From JAJPJX01 sp964568355 (GTDB taxonomy: Bacteria > Acidobacteriota > Terriglobia > Bryobacterales > Bryobacteraceae), in the NCBI GenBank assembly GCA_964568355.1, contig CAZMRK010000651.1, positions 1-7,339 of the forward strand: DNA of 7,339 nt, read 5' to 3'. How positions within the stretch are numbered: position 1 is the stretch's first letter; each line of letters opens with the position of its first letter. This document shows, one piece after another, positions 1-6,110 of the stretch. The translations under genes and the position numbers were made by a program. The notes under the pieces are model-generated. The model ran no database searches, had not been told where the DNA came from, and saw only the letters and a list, made by a program, of their open reading frames with translations.

Positions 1-110
1 ACCAGCGCCAGGCGTGCTCCTTCCGCTCCCATTGCCAGCGCCATGGCTTTTCCCAAGCCCCTGCTCGCACCGGTGATCAACGCGATTCTGCCGTTCAACG
101 TTCCGTTCAT
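1..110 (-). CDS. Short-chain dehydrogenase/reductase, N-terminal fragment (runs off left edge)
   Basis: Reading the minus strand from the ATG at 110-108 gives 36 complete codons with no stop, so the gene continues beyond the left edge. The peptide begins MNGTLNGRIALITGASRGLG, which is the first beta strand and the TGxxxGxG dinucleotide-binding turn of classical short-chain dehydrogenases (about residues 10-20). It continues KAMALAMGAEGARLALV, the usual first helix and second strand. The family uses NAD(P)H to oxidise or reduce alcohols and ketones in the cytoplasm; the catalytic Tyr-Lys region lies outside the window, so the substrate cannot be guessed. A purine-rich AGGCAGG lies 3 nt before the ATG, and an in-frame stop lies about 40 nt upstream with no other standard start between. 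The M55 peptidase gene ends 65 bp upstream on the same strand, so cotranscription is possible. Confidence 0.8.
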   Translation of the reverse strand, partial: MNGTLNGRIALITGASRGLGKAMALAMGAEGARLAL

Positions 111-161
111 GTACCTGCCTCGTTGGATGAAGAGATGGAAATTCGGACGAGGGCTATTTTA

Positions 162-175
162 CCGCCAACGGGCGG
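162..175 (-). other. Short GC hairpin just after the peptidase stop codon
   Basis: CCGCC (162-166) and GGCGG (171-175) form a perfect 5-bp stem with a 4-nt loop, starting directly after the TAG stop (178-176) of the M55 gene. On the minus strand it is followed by TAAAAT rather than a run of T. It could weakly attenuate transcription between the peptidase and the dehydrogenase, but it is not a convincing intrinsic terminator. Confidence 0.25.
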
Positions 176-1057
176 CTACTTCCCCAGCCAGGCCTGAAAG
201 GCTTCCAGCACGGTCTGCCCGCGATAGATGGTCGTGAGTGGGGAGACCTGCTTGCTCTCTGAACGGCCGTTGAGCACGCCGCTCGCCACGCCGGGCGTCT
301 CGGGGTACATGACGATTTTCAGCTCGACGGGACCGGTAATTTGCCAGGGCTGGTATTGGGAGATGTGGCGCACGGCGCGCTCGGCCGCGGCCTGAATGCG
401 CTCTTTGGCCACGGTATGGGAGATGCTCCAGGTGGAATTCTTGCCCACCAGCCGTTTGACGGCGACGGTCTCGGCCTTCGGCTGGAGGTCGCGAATCTCC
501 TCGCAGGCTGCCTGATCGCCGGAGAGCATGATCACGGGAATGTGGAAGTAGCCGGCGATGGCGGCGGCCTGTCCGATCTCGCCGACGGGCTTGCCGTTGA
601 TGGTGATCAGCTCGACGGCGAAGCTCTGAGAATGGGCCAGGACGCCTCCATCGGCGCGGGCCATGGCGTGCTGCCCGACGAACATGATGCCGTCGAAGAG
701 ACGGTCGGAAAGATAGTACGTGGGAGGCGTGGGGCGACCCTGGATCAGCTCCGCGCGGGGGTGGAGTTCGTCAAGGGCGAGGCTGCGGCTGCCGTCATGC
801 CCATCGAAAACGACTACCTGGCCGGCGCCGGCTTGAACGGCGCCCTCGATGGCGGCATTCACTTCGCCGGTGAGCAGGCGGCGGCTCTCGTCAAAGCGGC
901 GCTGGCCGGGCAGCACCTGCTCTTCGCGGCTGTTCACGCCCCCGACGCCTTCCATGTCCGTAATGATCAGAACGCGCGGTCCCTGCTGCGCCAGCGCGGC
1001 GGCCGCAAGCAGAATAGACAGGCCGGCTTCCCTCACCATTTTTCCGCCGATTCTCAT
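176..1057 (-). CDS. Exported M55-family metallopeptidase (DppA/D-aminopeptidase-like)
   Basis: This 293-residue protein matches the M55 family, whose founder is the zinc D-aminopeptidase DppA of Bacillus subtilis. The expected ligands appear in order at family-like spacing: Asp34 and Glu36 (ITDMEG), His87 (DGHDG), His130 (GQHA) and Glu160 (VGEIG). His142 (LAHSQS) sits where the DppA catalytic His is. The conserved SGDQ motif is at 179-182. Unlike cytoplasmic DppA it has a Sec leader: Arg/Lys-rich start, hydrophobic segment at about 11-22, and an ALA cleavage site at 21-23, so it probably acts outside the cytoplasm on small or D-amino-acid peptides. The reading frame is open to an ATG at 1123, but the start at 1057 is preferred: AGGGGG lies 8 nt before it and the signal peptide begins there. 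Substrate is unknown. It lies divergent to the flavoprotein gene and upstream of a dehydrogenase fragment. Confidence 0.85.
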   Translation of the reverse strand: MRIGGKMVREAGLSILLAAAALAQQGPRVLIITDMEGVGGVNSREEQVLPGQRRFDESRRLLTGEVNAAIEGAVQAGAGQVVVFDGHDGSRSLALDELHPRAELIQGRPTPPTYYLSDRLFDGIMFVGQHAMARADGGVLAHSQSFAVELITINGKPVGEIGQAAAIAGYFHIPVIMLSGDQAACEEIRDLQPKAETVAVKRLVGKNSTWSISHTVAKERIQAAAERAVRHISQYQPWQITGPVELKIVMYPETPGVASGVLNGRSESKQVSPLTTIYRGQTVLEAFQAWLGK

Positions 1058-1058
1058 A

Positions 1059-1064
1059 TATAAT
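1059..1064 (+). promoter_or_regulatory. Candidate -10 box for the flavoprotein-cytochrome pair
   Basis: A perfect TATAAT lies just beyond the divergent peptidase start codon. Transcription would begin near 1071, giving a leader of about 20 nt before the ATG at 1091. No good TTGACA-like -35 is seen 16-18 nt upstream (CCATTT at 1036-1041), so the call rests on the -10 match and its position. Confidence 0.4.
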
Positions 1065-1065
1065 T

Positions 1066-1071
1066 CCCCCT
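1066..1071 (-). promoter_or_regulatory. Ribosome binding site that fixes the peptidase start
   Basis: On the minus strand AGGGGG stands 8 nt before the ATG at 1057. It decides for this start over the ATG at 1123, which would add 22 residues ahead of the signal peptide and overlap the divergent gene. It also falls beside the proposed transcription start of the plus-strand pair, so the two divergent genes share almost all of their control DNA. Confidence 0.6.
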
Positions 1072-1090
1072 GACCATGTGAGTAACCACC

Positions 1091-2293
1091 ATGCGAGTCA
1101 CACGAAGAAGCGCATTTCGACAACTCGTGGCGATGTTTGGCGCTGCGCCGTTCTTAGAGGCTCAGAAGGAGAGCCCGCAGGCGCAACCAAGCATATCACC
1201 GCAGGACCCCGTCCTGGAACCAATGAACGTCTTCGAGTTCGCCAAGGCCGCGAAGCAGAAGCTGGATCCGGTGGCTTGGGACTATCTGGAGGGAGGCTCG
1301 GAAGACGAGGTATCGCTGCACGACAATCGCGCCGCGTTCAACCGCATCATTCTCCGGCCGCGAGCGCTGGTGGATGTGCACCAGGTGGATCTTTCGCTGG
1401 AGCTGTTCGGAATCAAGCTGGACTATCCCATCATTTTGGATCCGGCCGGCGGCAAGAACTGCTTCTACCCGGACGGCGAAAACACGGTGGCCCGCGCCGC
1501 GGCCAACGCCAGGGCGCTGCAAATCACCAACGGGGGCATTCAGAAGACGCTCGAAGCGGGGAAAGGACCGGTGTGGTTCCAGCTCACCACGGGCGGAGAG
1601 CTGCGCAATACCCAGACCATGCGCGCCTTCGTCAAGCGCCTGCAGGCGCAAGGATGCAAGGGCATCTGCTTTACAACCGATATTATGTACGTCTCGCACC
1701 GCGAGCGCGAGATGCGTAACAAACTGGAGCGCTCCTGGTGTGAGACCGGCCTGCCGAAGCGGGATGCAAGCGGAAAACTGCCGCCGGCGCAGCACCCCTG
1801 GGTGCCCGGGATTTATCCCTCGCGCCCGTTTCCCACGCCGACCTGGGAATCGGTGCGCGAACTGCGCAGCCTGACCAGCCTGCCGATTCTGCTGAAGGGG
1901 ATTCTCACGGCGGAGGATGCCGCGCTGGCCGTGGAAAATGGCGTGTCGGGCATCATCGTATCGAACCATGGCGCGCGCCAGTTGGATCATGTCGGAGCCA
2001 CCATTGAGGCGCTGCCCGAGGTAGTGCGCGCGGTGAACGGCAAGATCCCCGTGCTGGTGGATGGCGGCTTCCGCCGTGGGACGGACATCCTGAAGGGGCT
2101 GGCTTTGGGCGCCAGGGCGATTTGCGTCGCGCGCCCGTACCTCTACGGCATGGCGGCGTTCGGCCAGCCGGGCGTGGAGCGCGTGATCGAGCTGCTGCGT
2201 ACGGAACTGGCCCTCGACATGGGCCTGGCCGGCGTGCCGAACCTGAAATCGATCACGCGCAATCTGGTCCGGATCCGCGGAGAGCAGGCGTGA
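1091..2293 (+). CDS. Tat-leader FMN-dependent alpha-hydroxy-acid oxidoreductase
   Basis: This 400-residue protein is a TIM-barrel flavoenzyme of the glycolate oxidase/lactate dehydrogenase family, which oxidises 2-hydroxy acids to 2-oxo acids. By comparison with spinach glycolate oxidase it keeps Tyr65 (WDYLEGG, Tyr24), Asp197 (FTTD, Asp157), Arg204 (REREMRN, Arg164), Lys269 (LLKG, Lys230), and His293 with Arg296 (SNHGARQLD, His254 and Arg257). The FMN-phosphate segment DGGFRRGTD is at 324-332. The N-terminus has a twin-arginine leader (TRRSAFR at 4-10, then a hydrophobic stretch) and a Pro/Gln-rich spacer before the domain at about 45, so export of the folded flavoprotein is likely. Two segments are unusual: DPAGG replaces the usual APTA-type loop near 117-121, and QLTTGG (164-169) replaces QLYV, losing the Tyr129 equivalent. 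No strong Shine-Dalgarno precedes 1091; Met45 at 1223 would give a leaderless version. Its stop overlaps the next start. The exact substrate is not predictable. Confidence 0.85.
   Translation: MRVTRRSAFRQLVAMFGAAPFLEAQKESPQAQPSISPQDPVLEPMNVFEFAKAAKQKLDPVAWDYLEGGSEDEVSLHDNRAAFNRIILRPRALVDVHQVDLSLELFGIKLDYPIILDPAGGKNCFYPDGENTVARAAANARALQITNGGIQKTLEAGKGPVWFQLTTGGELRNTQTMRAFVKRLQAQGCKGICFTTDIMYVSHREREMRNKLERSWCETGLPKRDASGKLPPAQHPWVPGIYPSRPFPTPTWESVRELRSLTSLPILLKGILTAEDAALAVENGVSGIIVSNHGARQLDHVGATIEALPEVVRAVNGKIPVLVDGGFRRGTDILKGLALGARAICVARPYLYGMAAFGQPGVERVIELLRTELALDMGLAGVPNLKSITRNLVRIRGEQA
2279..2284 (+). promoter_or_regulatory. Ribosome binding site for the cytochrome, inside the flavoprotein gene
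   Basis: GGAGAG lies 5 nt before the GTG at 2290, within the last codons of the flavoprotein gene. It sets the cytochrome start and, with the 4-nt GTGA start/stop overlap, indicates translational coupling. Confidence 0.65.
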
Positions 2294-2844
2294 ATGGCCG
2301 GCTGGTCCCTTTGCTCCTGGCGCTGGCCTGGATCGGCGCGGCCGAGGAGGGCACCGGCCCGCGGTTCCTCCGCCCAGCCGATCAGTCGGTAGTGCCGGTG
2401 GCGCCGGTCTCGATCGTGGCTAAGGGCAAAGCGCTCAAGCTCGACGGGAAGCCATTGGCAGCCGCGCGGCCCGGGCCGGAGGCGCTCACCGCGACCATCA
2501 CTCCGTCGCCTGGATTGCACGAGCTGGAGGTGGATGGCGTCAGGATCCGGTTCTTCGCCGGCGCCGGCGCGCCATCAGGCTGGCTGGAATTTCGCCCGCA
2601 TCCTCCGGGTGGAGCGGCCTGCACGACGTGTCACGCGGTGGTGCAGGGCGCCTGGGAAATCAAGGGAGGCGTGACAGGCGATCGCTGCATGGAGTGCCAC
2701 GACGCCGAAGCATTCGTCAAGGTCCACTCGCACAAGACCGAGGTGTTGATCGACTGCCAGCTCTGCCACAGCCCGCACGGATCCACGGTTCGGAAGCACC
2801 TGAAAATGAGCAAAGAAGCGGCCTGCAAGCAGTGCCACGCTTGA
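2290..2844 (+). CDS. Exported tetraheme cytochrome c with an N-terminal beta domain
   Basis: This 184-residue protein has four c-type heme attachment motifs: CTTCH (111-115), CMECH (133-137), CQLCH (156-160) and CKQCH (179-183). CQLCHSPHGS follows the doubled-CXXCH pattern, in which a nearby His can ligate a heme; other candidate axial histidines are His104, His146, His148, His163 and His170. A short leader (NGR, then a hydrophobic run at about 5-15, then GAAEE) directs it to the periplasm, where c-hemes are attached. Residues about 25-95 hold no heme site and look like a small beta-sandwich domain with a GLHELEVDG turn. The GTG start is chosen because the signal peptide begins there and GGAGAG lies upstream; the frame is open further left but only over shadow sequence. 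The start overlaps the flavoprotein stop, so its likely job is to accept electrons from that enzyme. No terminator is seen before the convergent neighbour. Confidence 0.8.
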   Translation: MNGRLVPLLLALAWIGAAEEGTGPRFLRPADQSVVPVAPVSIVAKGKALKLDGKPLAAARPGPEALTATITPSPGLHELEVDGVRIRFFAGAGAPSGWLEFRPHPPGGAACTTCHAVVQGAWEIKGGVTGDRCMECHDAEAFVKVHSHKTEVLIDCQLCHSPHGSTVRKHLKMSKEAACKQCHA

Positions 2845-2857
2845 GGGGCGGCTGGGC

Positions 2858-3997
2858 CTACTTCCCCAAACGCCGCAACTGCTTCTGCGCCAGGCGGCTC
2901 CACTGGGCCGTTGCCCGCTGCAGGTAGCGCGGCGCCGATCGGGCGGACTCTACCGCGCGCGCATAATACTCCCGCGCCTCGGCGGCCCGCCCGGTGTGTT
3001 CCATCGTCTGCGCATAGTAGCAGAGCCCTTCCGGATCGTAGGGCCGCCGCTTGAGGTACATCTCCAGTTCCCGGCCGGCGTCTTCATAGCGCTGTGCCGT
3101 CAGGTAAACCGCGCCGATCTCGCGCAGAATCTCGCTCAGGCTGTGCGTATCATCCTGATCGATGACCATCTGAAAATGCCCGAGCGCGTCCTGCAACCGG
3201 CCCTGCTGGCGCGCGATGCGGCCCAGTTGGAAATGCGCGTCGGTTTCGCGCGGATCGATTGCCACCGCCTTGCGAAAATGTTCAATGGCCGCTGTGTACT
3301 GCCGCCGCTGCTGGTAGATCAGCCCGAGTTGATACTGCGCTTCGGCGTCATGCGGGTTGATGGCGGCCGCCTCCAGCATTCTGCGAAACGTCTGCTGCCG
3401 GCGCAGGCCCGCGCCCAGGTTTCCGAATTCGCCGCGCAGGTAGTAGAAGGCATAGAACAGAAAAAAGGGAGATGCCAGCCATCCCAGGATCATGCTGAGG
3501 GGGCCCTGGAACAGCCACGCCGCGGCCAGGGGAATCACCGAAAGCAGCAGCGCGGCCAGCGAGAGGCCGTTCCCGATGCCGAAGACCGTGCGGATGGCAA
3601 AGAACATCAGCACCGGGAAATACACTAAGCCCACGCCCGACACGGCGCGCAGCACCACCAGCGGCGCCGTACCGGCTGCGATTGCCGCGGGCAGGAAAGC
3701 CGCCGCCCAAGCCATGGCGGCGCAGGTCAGCAGCGGAGCGTAGTCGCGTGTGAAGACGCTGCCGAGCGAGCCGAGCCGCGCGACCAGATTCGTCACCAGC
3801 AGCGTTCCCGGGACATAGATCAGCGCAAGAACCAGCAGCGGCGTATAGAAGGCGAACGCCCAGACCGGCGGCAGCGAAACCGCCAGCGCAGCCACGCTGG
3901 CGAATAGCAGGCTGCCCTGGTCCAGAATGCCGCTCATGGTTTGATCCGGCCGCCACCACAAACGCAGAAGCAGTTTTGTGTTCTCGAAGAACCGCAC
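2858..3997 (-). CDS. Membrane protein with Yip1-like N-terminal domain and C-terminal TPR repeats
   Basis: The 379-residue protein has two halves. Residues about 30-187 carry five or six hydrophobic segments (about 31-50, 51-72, 86-109, 112-138, 145-164, 169-187) rich in Pro and aromatic residues, after a start containing RLWWRPDQTM. This looks like the Yip1-type membrane domain seen in bacterial proteins, though that name is a tentative assignment. Residues about 217-353 hold four TPR-like repeats; the clearest are AEAQYQLGLIYQQ and DAHFQLGRIARQQG, each followed by an A..HF..A..ID type second helix. TPRs bind partner proteins, so it probably scaffolds or docks something at the inner membrane. 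The start is a GTG with only a weak purine stretch (GAAAG) upstream. It follows the hybrid kinase by 38 bp on the same strand and ends 13 bp from the convergent cytochrome gene. Specific function is unknown. Confidence 0.7.
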   Translation of the reverse strand: MRFFENTKLLLRLWWRPDQTMSGILDQGSLLFASVAALAVSLPPVWAFAFYTPLLVLALIYVPGTLLVTNLVARLGSLGSVFTRDYAPLLTCAAMAWAAAFLPAAIAAGTAPLVVLRAVSGVGLVYFPVLMFFAIRTVFGIGNGLSLAALLLSVIPLAAAWLFQGPLSMILGWLASPFFLFYAFYYLRGEFGNLGAGLRRQQTFRRMLEAAAINPHDAEAQYQLGLIYQQRRQYTAAIEHFRKAVAIDPRETDAHFQLGRIARQQGRLQDALGHFQMVIDQDDTHSLSEILREIGAVYLTAQRYEDAGRELEMYLKRRPYDPEGLCYYAQTMEHTGRAAEAREYYARAVESARSAPRYLQRATAQWSRLAQKQLRRLGK

Positions 3998-4006
3998 CGG
4001 CTTTCA

Positions 4007-4027
4007 GGATAGCAATCTTCGCTATCC
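4007..4027 (-). other. Perfect 7-bp stem-loop between kinase and TPR genes
   Basis: GGATAGC (4007-4013) and GCTATCC (4021-4027) can pair around a 7-nt loop. The hairpin fills most of the 38-bp gap between the kinase stop (4036) and the GTG start (3997). No T-tract follows on either strand, so it is not a standard terminator. It could be an RNA-processing or attenuating stem in a shared transcript, or a dyad protein site. Confidence 0.4.
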
Positions 4028-4035
4028 AGCCCGGC

Positions 4036-6030
4036 CTATTGCGGCGTTTGCTCCACCTTGCGCAGCGCTGCCGCAAGTTCGGACAGGGTAAACGGCTTTT
4101 GCAGATAGGCGGCGGAGGAATCGAGCGCGCCATCGTGAGCAAGAATCCGGTCCGTGTAGCCGGACATGAAGACCACGCGGATTTGCGGATATAGCCTCTG
4201 CACCCGGTCGGCGACCTCCAGCCCGTTCATGCCCGGAATCACGACATCGGTCAGCAGCAGCGGGATAGGGTCAGGCTGGCAAGCGGCAATCGCCAGTGCT
4301 TCGGCTCCGCTCGCTGCCGGAAGTGTTTCGTAGCCGAGTTGCTCCAGCATCTGGCAGGTCAGTCTGCGCACTTCCTCCCGGTCTTCCACCACCAGCACGG
4401 TGCCGCTGCCCCGGTGCCCGCTCGCGCTAGCCGCGGGTTCCGGTCCTGCCGCGGCCGGGCTTTGAATGCGCGGCATATAGATACGGAACACGGCGCCTTC
4501 GTCGGGCTGGCTGCTGACTTCGATGCGCCCGCCTCCATGGCTGACGATTCCGAACACGATCGCCAGGCCCAACCCCGTATTCCGCGAGCCCTGTTTGGTC
4601 GTGAAGAATGGCTCGAACAGGTGCCGGCGAGTGCTCTCGTCCATTCCCTTGCCGGTGTCGCGGATCTCCAGAAGCACTTCTTTCCGCTCGGGAACATTGT
4701 GCGTTTCGATCGTCAGAATGCCACCGCCCGGCATGGCCTCCCGGGCATTGACAGCCAGGTTGATCAGCACCTGGTGCATCTGTCCGCGGTCCGCCTTGAT
4801 GGTTCCCAGGTCCTGCGCCAGCCGCGTGCAGATTTGGATATCGTCGCCTAAAAGACGATTCAGTACGCTTTGTGAATCCCGGATCAGGTGGTTGAGGTCC
4901 AGCGGTCCGGGCTGCGCGATGTGTTTGCGGCTGAAAGTCAGAAGCTGCTTGGTCAGTTCGGCGCACTGCTGGCCGGCCTCGTGGACCGCGGCGATGCGCT
5001 GCCGGTAAGGATGGTCCACGTCCATCTCGCTCAGCATCCATTCGCTGTATCCGTTGATGACCGTCAGCAGGTTATTGAAATCGTGCGCGATCCCGCCGGC
5101 CAGCCGCCCCAGGCTCTCCATCTTCTGGGATTGCACGAACTGCTCTTCCAGCCGCTTCCGGTCGGTGATGTCGAAGAACGAGACGATCACCCGCGACCAG
5201 TCGGGCTGTGCCGAATCCACGATGGAGACGATCATGTCCACCAGCCGCTCCTCGCCCTCCAGCGTGCGTACCGAAAACTCGGTCTGAAACGACCTGTGGT
5301 TTTCGGCCAGGGTCGCAATCTCCTCGCGAAAAACCTCGAAAGCCGCCTCGTCGAAGATCTTGGACAGCCCTTTCAGCAATTCCTCTTTGCTGGATGCCCT
5401 GTAGAACTCGCGCGCGGCGCGATTGACGTCCAGAACCCGCACCCGCCGCAGACATTCCTCCACGGCCCGGCGATGCTCGCGCAGGTACGTGCGCAGGTCG
5501 GTAACGCCGGAAGCGGCCAGTGAATCCAGGTAGCGCTTCAGCTCGGAAAAGTCCTCTTCCCACATCGGAAAAGGAGAGCTCTCGAAAAGCTCGCGATAGC
5601 GCTCCTCGTCGAAGCGCAGCTTCTCCTCCGAGTGGCGCAGCGCCGATTCCGCCAGCTTGCGCGTGGTGATATCGAATTCGCGCCCCTGCACGCCCACCTG
5701 CCGCCCGCTATCGTCGATCAGCGGTGACCAGGACGCCGCCATCCACTTCACCCGCCCGTCCTTCGTGACCAGTCGATACTCTTCGTGTACTCGTTGGCCC
5801 TGAAAGAGTCCATCCCAAAGACTCAGCATCCGGGCCTGATCCTCGGGATGAATCCAGCAAATGAAATTGGCTCTTTCGAGTTCTGCGGTCGAATAGCCGG
5901 TCATCGTCTCCACGGCCGGATTTGCGAAAACAAGCTGGCGCTTCATGTCGTAAGCCAGGACCATTTCCGTGAGATTCTTCGCAATGAGCCGAAGAATGTC
6001 AGCCGAGGGTTTGGAGGCGTCTTTCCGCAA
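4036..6030 (-). CDS. Soluble PAS-PAS hybrid histidine kinase with C-terminal receiver
   Basis: A 664-residue sensor kinase without membrane segments, so cytoplasmic. Domains in order: PAS with PAC (about 10-128, ending REFDITTRK); a second PAS-like domain (about 143-293, ending SFFDITDRKRLEEQ) with a charged insert at about 160-200; the dimerisation/phosphoacceptor helix with His316 (AHDFNN); an HATPase domain with N box at 424-428, G1 at 458-462 (DTGKG), F box FEPFF at 472-476 and G2 at 486-490 (GLGLA); an Ala/Pro linker (about 523-542); and a receiver domain (about 543-660) with Glu549/Asp550, phosphoacceptor Asp595, Ser623 and Lys645. All key residues are present, so autophosphorylation on His316 and transfer to Asp595 are expected. 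No DNA-binding output domain is attached, and the partner is not in the window. The start is given as TTG at 6030, but it lies at the junction of a 15-bp tandem duplication; CTG at 6045 is an alternative that adds five residues. Confidence 0.9.
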   Translation of the reverse strand: MRKDASKPSADILRLIAKNLTEMVLAYDMKRQLVFANPAVETMTGYSTAELERANFICWIHPEDQARMLSLWDGLFQGQRVHEEYRLVTKDGRVKWMAASWSPLIDDSGRQVGVQGREFDITTRKLAESALRHSEEKLRFDEERYRELFESSPFPMWEEDFSELKRYLDSLAASGVTDLRTYLREHRRAVEECLRRVRVLDVNRAAREFYRASSKEELLKGLSKIFDEAAFEVFREEIATLAENHRSFQTEFSVRTLEGEERLVDMIVSIVDSAQPDWSRVIVSFFDITDRKRLEEQFVQSQKMESLGRLAGGIAHDFNNLLTVINGYSEWMLSEMDVDHPYRQRIAAVHEAGQQCAELTKQLLTFSRKHIAQPGPLDLNHLIRDSQSVLNRLLGDDIQICTRLAQDLGTIKADRGQMHQVLINLAVNAREAMPGGGILTIETHNVPERKEVLLEIRDTGKGMDESTRRHLFEPFFTTKQGSRNTGLGLAIVFGIVSHGGGRIEVSSQPDEGAVFRIYMPRIQSPAAAGPEPAASASGHRGSGTVLVVEDREEVRRLTCQMLEQLGYETLPAASGAEALAIAACQPDPIPLLLTDVVIPGMNGLEVADRVQRLYPQIRVVFMSGYTDRILAHDGALDSSAAYLQKPFTLSELAAALRKVEQTPQ

Positions 6031-6044
6031 GGCGTCTTTCCGCA
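6015..6044. repeat. Perfect 15-bp tandem duplication at the kinase start
   Basis: AGGCGTCTTTCCGCA occurs twice back to back (6015-6029 and 6030-6044). On the minus strand each copy encodes LRKDA in the kinase frame, and the TTG start codon straddles the junction. The upstream copy supplies GGAAAG 5 nt before that TTG. Confidence 0.9.
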
Positions 6045-6066
6045 GGGTGATTCCTAAGTATTCCTA

Positions 6067-6072
6067 ATTATA
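6067..6072 (-). promoter_or_regulatory. Candidate -10 box for the hybrid kinase
   Basis: On the minus strand this is TATAAT within GACTATAAT. Transcription would begin near 6060, about 30 nt before the TTG start. No strong -35 is seen at 17-nt spacing (CGGGTG). Two TAGGAAT copies (a 10-bp-spaced direct repeat at 6051-6067) follow and may serve as ribosome binding sites. Confidence 0.45.
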
Positions 6073-6110
6073 GTCGGGTGCGCCGCGTCCACCCGGCAGC
6101 GGCCGTTGAC

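Noticed and set aside
43..237. Plus-strand 64-codon open frame at the left edge
   Set aside because: It lies opposite the dehydrogenase start (TGASRGLG motif) and the end of the peptidase gene, and its peptide is low-complexity Arg/Pro toward the end.
341..1063. Long plus-strand open frame (240 codons) opposite the peptidase
   Set aside because: The minus strand encodes a full M55 protein with all metal ligands. The plus reading gives a Gly/Ala/Asp-rich peptide typical of a GC-rich antisense shadow.
2122..2289. Upstream ATG extension of the cytochrome frame
   Set aside because: It would add 56 Arg/Pro-rich residues ahead of a clear signal peptide and sits inside the conserved C-terminus of the flavoprotein. 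The GTG at 2290 has a well-placed GGAGAG.
2845..2857. Terminator between the convergent cytochrome and TPR genes
   Set aside because: Only 13 bp are available, with no stem-loop or T-run. Any termination signal must lie inside the coding regions.
3348..4142. Second minus-strand frame spanning the kinase-TPR junction
   Set aside because: It overlaps two well-supported genes in another frame and its peptide has the Arg/Ala/Gly composition of a shadow.
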